Below are positions 58,750 to 64,000 of a DNA stretch of 64,000 nt, one piece after another (within the stretch, counting starts at the first letter, position 1; the number at the start of each line of letters is the position of its first letter). The position numbers and the translations under genes were made by a program. The DNA is from Arthrobacter sp. Y81 (GTDB lineage: Bacteria > Actinomycetota > Actinomycetes > Actinomycetales > Micrococcaceae), in NCBI RefSeq assembly GCF_002929335.1, contig NZ_PJIL01000005.1, forward strand, positions 204,778 to 268,777, given 5' to 3'. The notes under the pieces were generated by a model. It saw only the letters and a program-made list of their open reading frames with translations. It was not told the DNA's origin and did no database searches.

Positions 58750-58768
58750 TTAGCCTAGGCTTACTTAC
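58750..58768 (+). promoter_or_regulatory. IdeR/DtxR iron box overlapping a leaderless promoter
   Basis: TTAGCCTAGGCTTACTTAC matches the 19-base DtxR consensus TTAGGTTAGGCTAACCTAA at 14 positions. It contains TAGGCT (58756-58761), a -10 that would start RNA at about the ATG 58769. No ribosome site exists, so the message is probably leaderless and directly blocked by iron-loaded IdeR. Confidence 0.75.
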
Positions 58769-59608
58769 ATGACTTCACTGCCCGCAACCACTTCAGCCAG
58801 CCGAAAATCGCGTCCCCAGACGAATCTCACGGTCCTCAGGCGCGAGGAACTCTCGCCCCACATGGTGCGGATCGTGGCCGGCGGCGAGGGCTTCTCCGGC
58901 TACGTGAACAACGATTACGTCGACCGTTACGTGAAGATCGCCTTCCCCCAGCCCGACGTCGAATACCCGCTCCCCCTGGACCTCTGGGCGGTCCGGGAGT
59001 CCATGCCGCGTGAACAGTGGCCGCACACCCGGACGTACACGGTGCGCTGGGTTGATGAAGAAAACCGTGAGCTGGCAATCGACTTTGTGATCCACGGCGA
59101 CGAGGGCCTGGCTGGGCCGTGGGCGGCCAAAGCCCAGCCCGGCGACAGCCTGGTGTTCACCGGGCCGGGCGGCGGCTACAACCCCGACCCTGCTGCCGAC
59201 TGGCACCTCTTCGCCGGTGACGAGGCCGCCCTCCCTGCAATTGCAGCCGCCATCGAGTCGTTGCCGCGGGAGGCCCGTGGCCTGGCGTTCCTGGAGGTGG
59301 ACAGCGACGCCGAGATCCAGCCGATAGCGGCACCCGCCGGGCTGCAGATCCGGTGGCTGCCGCGTAACGGCGTCCCTGCCGGAAGCAGTGAACTGCTGAT
59401 CAACGCCGTACGGGATGCCGAGTGGCCTGGCGGGCGGGCGCAGGTATTCGCCCACGGCGAGCGCGGCTACATGAAGTCCCTCCGGGAGGTCCTCTTCCGT
59501 GAGCGTGGCCTGGAACGCGGGCAGGTATCGCTTTCCGGGTACTGGGCCCACGGGCGAGTGGAGGACGACTTCCAGGCTGAAAAGAAGCTCCCCATCGGCC
59601 AGATCTAG
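58769..59608 (+). CDS. Siderophore-interacting protein (FAD ferric reductase)
   Basis: It reduces ferric siderophores in the cytoplasm using NAD(P)H and FAD. It has 279 residues. FAD-binding TRTYTVRW near 88, GPWAAKAQPGD, the NADP region FAGDEAALPAIAAAIE, and the C-terminal HGERGYMKSLREVL and GYWAHGRVED are family marks. Control by the IdeR gene in this window is inferred from the iron box. Confidence 0.95.
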   Translation: MTSLPATTSASRKSRPQTNLTVLRREELSPHMVRIVAGGEGFSGYVNNDYVDRYVKIAFPQPDVEYPLPLDLWAVRESMPREQWPHTRTYTVRWVDEENRELAIDFVIHGDEGLAGPWAAKAQPGDSLVFTGPGGGYNPDPAADWHLFAGDEAALPAIAAAIESLPREARGLAFLEVDSDAEIQPIAAPAGLQIRWLPRNGVPAGSSELLINAVRDAEWPGGRAQVFAHGERGYMKSLREVLFRERGLERGQVSLSGYWAHGRVEDDFQAEKKLPIGQI

Positions 59609-59628
59609 CGGTCCGATGCAGCGGACCG
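59609..59628 (+). terminator. Stem-loop after siderophore-interacting gene
   Basis: CGGTCCG-ATGCAG-CGGACCG is a perfect 7-bp stem right after the stop, between two convergent genes. Confidence 0.6.
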
Positions 59629-59666
59629 AGGGTGAGGACTGATCCGGAAGCGGCCTTCGCGCCCGG

Positions 59667-61163
59667 CTAGCGGCGGCGGGCGCGCCGGCGTTCGTTGCTG
59701 GCCAGGCTGCGGGTCAGCGGACGGGCCAGGGTATCGCCCAGGACGATCCCGGCCGCGACGCCGAGCACGATCGCCCCTGCGTTCAGCATCCCCCCGGCGC
59801 CGATCAGGATTTCCGATTCCTCAATGGTCAATACATACATGGACCGGAATATGGTGAGTCCCGGCAACAGGATCAGCGCGGCGGGAACGGCCACCACCAG
59901 CTGCGGGGCGCCCATCCGGAGCGCCACTACCCGGCCGAGCAGGCCGATGACAACGGCGGCCAGAGCCGGAGAGAAGCGCGGCCCGATTCCCAGTTCCTGA
60001 CCACCGATGAGGACCAGATAGCCGATGACACCCACCGCCGCTGTGGGGAGGAGAAGCTTCCAGCTCGTCTGTTCTGTGATTCCGATCGCGACGACGGCGA
60101 CGGCAACCATGATGCCCACGGCCCACCACGGATACGCCGGCGGGAATGTTTTGGTGACGTCGATCGGTTCCATGCCAGTCATGTCCACGACCACGAAGCC
60201 GACGGCGATGCCGGTCACCAGGGCGCCGAAGGTCAGGATGGTCGACAGGAAACGGCCGGCGGCGGTGACCGGGAATCCGTTGATGGCATCCTGTACCGAC
60301 GAGACGAGCCGTCCGGTCGGAAGCAGCAGCAGGATTCCGCCGACCACCACGATCTCGGGTGCGATCTGTATGCCCACCGGGCTGCCGAAACGCGACAAGA
60401 GCAGGGCGATGAAGGTGACCAGGAACGCGCACGAGGCGGTAATGAAGAAGTCCGGTGTGCGCCAGCGGCTCAGCCGCCGGGCCAGGAGGCTAACCAGCAG
60501 GTTGGAGACGAAGGCGACCGCGGAGGCTCCGAGCCCGCCACCGAGCACACCGACGAAGACGGCGGAGAACACAGCGAACGCGACCGTAACCATCCAGCGT
60601 GGGAATGGCTTGGAGCTCCGGACGATTTCGTCCAGCCGGCGTACTGCCTCGTCGCGGCCCACACCGCCGGCAACAATCTCCGTGACCAGCTGGTGCACCT
60701 GGGCCAGGCCTGCGTAGTTGTTGGTCCAGGACCGCACCACGCGCAGCAGGGTGATGGGCGTCTGGTCCTTGGGGGCGTAGTTGATTGCCACCGACTGGTT
60801 GGTGATGTCCACTTCGATGTGCTTCAGGCCCAGGGCGGCGGTGATCGCGATGATGCTGGTTTCCACTTCCAGGGCCCCGGCCCCGTACCGGAACATGGAC
60901 TCGGCCAGGTGGAGCGCGAAGTCGATGGTCTTGCGCGCGGACGTGTCCACTCCCCCCACCTGGATCATGGGGTTGGCGTAGGGGCTGCCCGCGAGCCTGT
61001 CCACGATGCTCATGGGGGCCGTGGGCGGGTTTTCGCCATGCACGAGCCTGCGCAGCATGCGTTTGGCCGCGGCGTCCTGCCGCACCTGGGACGCGGTGAG
61101 TGGTTCTGTCGGGGGCAGCGCCCCCGTGGGCGGCCTGCGGCGACCGTCCGGTGCTTTGGTCAT
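59667..61163 (-). CDS. ThrE-type threonine/serine exporter
   Basis: The protein has 498 residues. The N-terminal soluble part (about 60-200) carries the ThrE domain (DFALHLAESMFRYGAGALEVE), followed by ten helices including a DUF3815-like half (GPRFSPALAAVVIGLLGR). ThrE of Corynebacterium exports Thr and Ser by proton exchange. The start ATG 61163 has GAGG five bases upstream. Serine is also the subject of serC and the serine dehydratase in this window; no operon link. Confidence 0.92.
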   Translation of the reverse strand: MTKAPDGRRRPPTGALPPTEPLTASQVRQDAAAKRMLRRLVHGENPPTAPMSIVDRLAGSPYANPMIQVGGVDTSARKTIDFALHLAESMFRYGAGALEVETSIIAITAALGLKHIEVDITNQSVAINYAPKDQTPITLLRVVRSWTNNYAGLAQVHQLVTEIVAGGVGRDEAVRRLDEIVRSSKPFPRWMVTVAFAVFSAVFVGVLGGGLGASAVAFVSNLLVSLLARRLSRWRTPDFFITASCAFLVTFIALLLSRFGSPVGIQIAPEIVVVGGILLLLPTGRLVSSVQDAINGFPVTAAGRFLSTILTFGALVTGIAVGFVVVDMTGMEPIDVTKTFPPAYPWWAVGIMVAVAVVAIGITEQTSWKLLLPTAAVGVIGYLVLIGGQELGIGPRFSPALAAVVIGLLGRVVALRMGAPQLVVAVPAALILLPGLTIFRSMYVLTIEESEILIGAGGMLNAGAIVLGVAAGIVLGDTLARPLTRSLASNERRRARRR

Positions 61164-61194
61164 TGCGGCCTCCTCAAGGGCATCACAAGGGTTT

Positions 61195-62283
61195 TTAGTA
61201 AAACTGCCGGCCTGTTCGCCGGGTGTAGATCTGGCGCGCGACGCGTTCGCCGGCAGCCATCCAGGCCCTGTATTTCAGCGGGCTGATCACCTGGTCGTAG
61301 CAGCCCACGAAGTCGGTGACCGTTTTGCTGAAACTCGTCTTGAACAGCCCCAGCCCGTGGAAGGGGTTGGAGGTGTCCTTGAGTTTGTCGCTCGGCGGCG
61401 TTCCGCAGAAGTCGTATTCCGTACAGCCGAGTTCCTTGACCTGGTTGATCGCCGTCCATTGGACCAGGTGGGAGTCGCCGTACTGGCCGCGCTTCTGCAG
61501 CGAACCGCCGTCCTTGTACGTCCCCTTCCGGCCGTAGTTGATCACGAAGGCACCCACGGAGGGGACCCCATTCTCGTAGACGAACAGCAGCCGGCCCTGG
61601 CCGCGGTCAATGAAGTTGGTCCAGAACTTCTGGTAATACTCGTACTCCCGGACCCTGACCTGCGACTTCGCTTCCACCGTGGTGGTCATGAGGGCGTACA
61701 TTGCCCTGAAGTTCTCCTCGGTGGGCTCCGCGTTGTGGACTTCCACACCTTCCCGGATGGCCCGGCGGACGGCGTTGCGCCCCCTGGAATGCAGGTTCCG
61801 CAGCAGCTGGTTCTCTTCCGGCGCGATGTCCAGCAGCGCCGTGGAGTCGTTGGGCTGCAGGTTGTGGGTCTTGACCAGGCCCGCGCCCTCGATCACCCGC
61901 TTGGCGTCCTCGGAGAGGATGATGTCAGGCTCGATCTTGATAGCGAATACGCCGAGCCTTGCACGCCTAACGAACTCGGCGTTTGCCGCCGCGATTCCCG
62001 GGATGTCCTCCACTGCTGCCACGTCCGGCCCCTTGATGAGGTACCAGAGCTTGCCGAGGACCGGGAAGGACTTCTCCAGCACCAGGTTGTAGCTCGTGTA
62101 GTCGGCGGTCTCGTAGACCAGGTGAAGCGGCTTCCAGCCGAAGTGCTGCTTGACCTGGGCGAAGGCCTCGGACTGGAGCAGGTTTCCGCCATTCGGGTTC
62201 GCGGTGACGTGGGAGTCCCAGTTGGCGACCTCCTCGGCGGAGGCGAAGCGGGCGGTGAATTCTCGCAAGTGCGCGGTGTCCAA
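61195..62283 (-). CDS. FemAB-type aminoacyltransferase (peptidoglycan bridge)
   Basis: It adds an amino acid to the stem Lys of lipid II from aminoacyl-tRNA. The frame has 362 residues from TTG 62283 (TTG 62328 would add 15). Marks: NLLQSEAFAQVKQHFGWKP, RARLGVFAIKIEPD, RNAVRRAIREGVEV and the second GNAT-like domain with DGGSLQKRGQYGDSHLVQW and GLGLFKTSFSKTVTDFVG. The start is uncertain; both choices are TTG with weak sites. Confidence 0.88.
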   Translation of the reverse strand: MDTAHLREFTARFASAEEVANWDSHVTANPNGGNLLQSEAFAQVKQHFGWKPLHLVYETADYTSYNLVLEKSFPVLGKLWYLIKGPDVAAVEDIPGIAAANAEFVRRARLGVFAIKIEPDIILSEDAKRVIEGAGLVKTHNLQPNDSTALLDIAPEENQLLRNLHSRGRNAVRRAIREGVEVHNAEPTEENFRAMYALMTTTVEAKSQVRVREYEYYQKFWTNFIDRGQGRLLFVYENGVPSVGAFVINYGRKGTYKDGGSLQKRGQYGDSHLVQWTAINQVKELGCTEYDFCGTPPSDKLKDTSNPFHGLGLFKTSFSKTVTDFVGCYDQVISPLKYRAWMAAGERVARQIYTRRTGRQFY

Positions 62284-62385
62284 TCTTTGCGGCAGTGCTT
62301 CGGTGCATGCCGGGCATGCAATCCACAAGTCTATCGGCCCTGCCTGGAAGACACTGACCGGGGACCCTCCCCCGCGGCCACGGCC

Positions 62386-63207
62386 TCAAAGCCGGATCTG
62401 CTCCATGGACTCGAGCCGTAACGCCATGGGTTCCTTGCCCCGGGAGCGCTGGCTTTTGACGAGCCGATCCGCGTTTTCCAGCCGGGAAAGGCTCAGCCCG
62501 GTCAGCTCGGCGATCTGCCGCACCGGGACCTGAAAGGTGCGGAAGGGGCCAAGCGGCGGCGGTTCATCCGCCAGAAGCCGTTCCCGGATAGCCTTCTTGA
62601 GCTCCACTTTCCCCAGCAGCGGCGACTGGTCCAGCAGGAATCCCGCGGCAGCAAGCTTTCCGTCCATGGTCCAGGCAGCGACCTTCCAGAACTTCCTGGG
62701 AATCTGGACTCCCCGGTAGGGCAGGTCGTCCTCCTCCAGGACGGGCCCGGTGAAGACACTGAGCTTGGCGTCGTTGAGGTCGGCATGGTTGAGCACGTGG
62801 TCCTCCAGCCCGACCCACAGTTCCTTGCCCTGATTGAAGTCGTCAACCTGGGGTGCGGCGTTGGTGAAGGCGAAGGTGTCCTGGTTGGCTGCCTTAGCCG
62901 TGGCCGTGTCGCCCCAGACGGGATCCAGCCGCCGCACGAGATGCCCGCGGTCGAAAGCGTTGTTCTTGTAAACGTCCGGCCCTGCCTGCTGCTCCTTCGG
63001 AACGCGGGAATCAAAATGCCAGGTTCCTTCGCGGGCCAACGGCACAAGCTCGCGTCCGTTGATGTTCACCCCGACGACGGCGGCCAGTTTGCGCGCGGCA
63101 CGCAACCGGACGGAAAAGTGGATGTAGTCAAGCAGAACCGTTGCTGCCGGCGGACTGGGCAGCTCAAGGCGTGCCCGCAAGAAGTCCCGGTCGTATCCCC
63201 CACTCAT
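62386..63207 (-). CDS. DNA/RNA non-specific endonuclease (NucA type)
   Basis: The protein has 273 residues from ATG 63207 (GGAG upstream). The catalytic DRGH motif is in NNAFDRGHLVRRLDPVWG near 84, followed by FTNAAPQVDDFNQGKELWVGLE with the metal Asn. No signal peptide is seen, which is unusual for this secreted family and suggests an internal role. The tail is an extra 70-residue region ending in LESMEQIRL. Confidence 0.9.
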   Translation of the reverse strand: MSGGYDRDFLRARLELPSPPAATVLLDYIHFSVRLRAARKLAAVVGVNINGRELVPLAREGTWHFDSRVPKEQQAGPDVYKNNAFDRGHLVRRLDPVWGDTATAKAANQDTFAFTNAAPQVDDFNQGKELWVGLEDHVLNHADLNDAKLSVFTGPVLEEDDLPYRGVQIPRKFWKVAAWTMDGKLAAAGFLLDQSPLLGKVELKKAIRERLLADEPPPLGPFRTFQVPVRQIAELTGLSLSRLENADRLVKSQRSRGKEPMALRLESMEQIRL

Positions 63208-63329
63208 AGCTCCATAGTGGCACTGCCCCCTGACTGTGAACAGAGCGGGTGGACGGGGAAACCCAGTGCCTACGCGCCCGTGCCGGTCCGGCGCTTGACG
63301 CGGCGCTCCGGACTGGCAAGGGTTGAAGG

Positions 63330-63920
63330 ATGCAGGCTCACCACGAACAATCCACGCCCGGTCCCGACGGCGGCCCCTTCAACGGTCCCGGCGCGTCCGT
63401 CCGCGGGTCCGAGTCCAGCTTCGAAAGCCACAGCGCCGGCGTTCAGGTGCTCGGACTGGCGGTGTTCCTGGCGGCTTCCGCGCTGGTCTCCTGGCTGGGT
63501 GCCATCGCCACGCTGAACAATGTGAACGGCTGGTACGTCGCCGCGGACAAGGCCCCATGGTCACCGCCCAACTGGGTGTTCGGCCCGGTCTGGACGCTGC
63601 TCTATGTCGCCATGGCAGTGGCCGCATGGCTCGTCTGGCGCCGCCTCACTGAACGCACCAGACCTGCGTTGGTTGCCTACGGGATCCAGCTGCTGCTAAA
63701 CCTGCTGTGGACGCCGGTGTTCTTCGGCCTCTATCCGGTGATGGGCACGCCGGCGCTCTGGCTGGGCTTCGCCGTCATCATCGCCCTGATAATCGCTGTG
63801 ACCGTGACCGTCCTGTATTTCGGCCCCATCAGTCGCGCCGCCGGCCTCCTGTTGTTGCCCTATGTCTCCTGGCTGGTGTTCGCCGCCAGCCTGAACTTGT
63901 GGGCGGCGCTGCACAACTGA
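63330..63920 (+). CDS. tspO: TspO/MBR-family membrane protein
   Basis: The protein has 196 residues. A polar N-terminus of about 40 residues precedes five helices. WYVAADKAPWSPPNWVFGPVWTLLYVAMA is the family signature (written here in part: PPNWVFGPVWTLLY). NLLWTPVFFGL and SLNLWAALHN close the fold. TspO binds porphyrins and helps stress control. AAGGG precedes ATG 63330. Confidence 0.93.
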   Translation: MQAHHEQSTPGPDGGPFNGPGASVRGSESSFESHSAGVQVLGLAVFLAASALVSWLGAIATLNNVNGWYVAADKAPWSPPNWVFGPVWTLLYVAMAVAAWLVWRRLTERTRPALVAYGIQLLLNLLWTPVFFGLYPVMGTPALWLGFAVIIALIIAVTVTVLYFGPISRAAGLLLLPYVSWLVFAASLNLWAALHN

Positions 63921-63921
63921 G

Positions 63922-64000
63922 TCAGCACTCCACGACATTGACGGCGAGGCCGCCCATGGCGGTTTCCTTGTATTTGGAGCTCATGTCCTTGCCGGTTTCG
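63922..64000 (-). CDS. sdaA: C-terminal end of L-serine dehydratase (rest outside window)
   Basis: Only 25 residues are visible: ETGKDMSSKYKETAMGGLAV then NVVEC and TGA 63924-63922. The motif is the end of the Fe-S L-serine ammonia-lyase, with the final Cys that contacts the cluster or active site. It deaminates serine to pyruvate. Confidence 0.85.
   Translation of the reverse strand, partial: ETGKDMSSKYKETAMGGLAVNVVEC

Overview
The window is high-GC DNA from a Gram-positive actinobacterium, most likely Micrococcaceae (Arthrobacter or Pseudarthrobacter type). The evidence is the codon bias, frequent GTG/TTG starts, the XPB plus helicase-associated gene pair, DUF3027 and DUF3263 genes, a solitary groEL with a CIRCE-type operator, an IdeR-type regulator with a matching iron box, and c-di-AMP riboswitches in front of exported cell-wall hydrolases. 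No rRNA, CRISPR array or intact transposon was found.

Bases 1-9963 are a potassium region. An APC-superfamily permease (minus strand, cut by the window start) diverges from a complete kdpFABCDE operon: high-affinity K+ ATPase, sensor kinase KdpD and regulator KdpE. A 39-codon hydrophobic peptide gene sits just before kdpF. The shared intergenic region carries a repeated motif facing each transcription unit.

Bases 9964-17220 form what I read as a fluoride-response island, and this is the most interesting part. Two separate crcB-type (fluoride) riboswitches each end in a hairpin that would bury the ribosome binding site. One precedes an unrecognised Cys/His-rich protein. The other precedes an operon-like run: phosphoglycerate mutase, enolase (the classic fluoride target), universal stress protein, two FluC/CrcB fluoride channels and an MFS transporter. 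Facing them is a divergent FluC-like gene, a frameshifted histidine-phosphatase pseudogene and a possible insertion-sequence end.

Bases 17221-36450 are mostly chromosomal housekeeping: pcrA, an inositol-monophosphatase-family gene, two membrane proteins, tRNA-Arg(CCT) abutting a DUF6314 gene, a Nudix hydrolase, an ABC exporter with an ABC-F protein behind a leader hairpin, a tandem-HTH regulator paired with a membrane protein, a GH38 mannosidase, a molybdenum-cofactor cluster (fdhD, moeA, a DUF6457 gene, mobA) and an HNH endonuclease.

Bases 36600-39790 hold three exported wall-hydrolase genes (two NlpC/P60, one M23). Two of them have c-di-AMP (ydaO-type) riboswitch leaders. Next come an IdeR/DtxR regulator, serC, an MFS exporter, DUF3027, a cold-shock protein, and the helicase-associated/XPB pair.

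Bases 49100-64000 contain a PhoP-like two-component system, an orphan WXG100 protein, an RNase HI fusion, groEL, a lipoprotein substrate-binding protein overlapping a cold-shock gene, a LytR_C protein, DUF3263, uracil-DNA glycosylase, a siderophore-interacting reductase with an iron box, a ThrE-type exporter, a FemAB transferase, a nuclease, TspO, and the last codons of an L-serine dehydratase.
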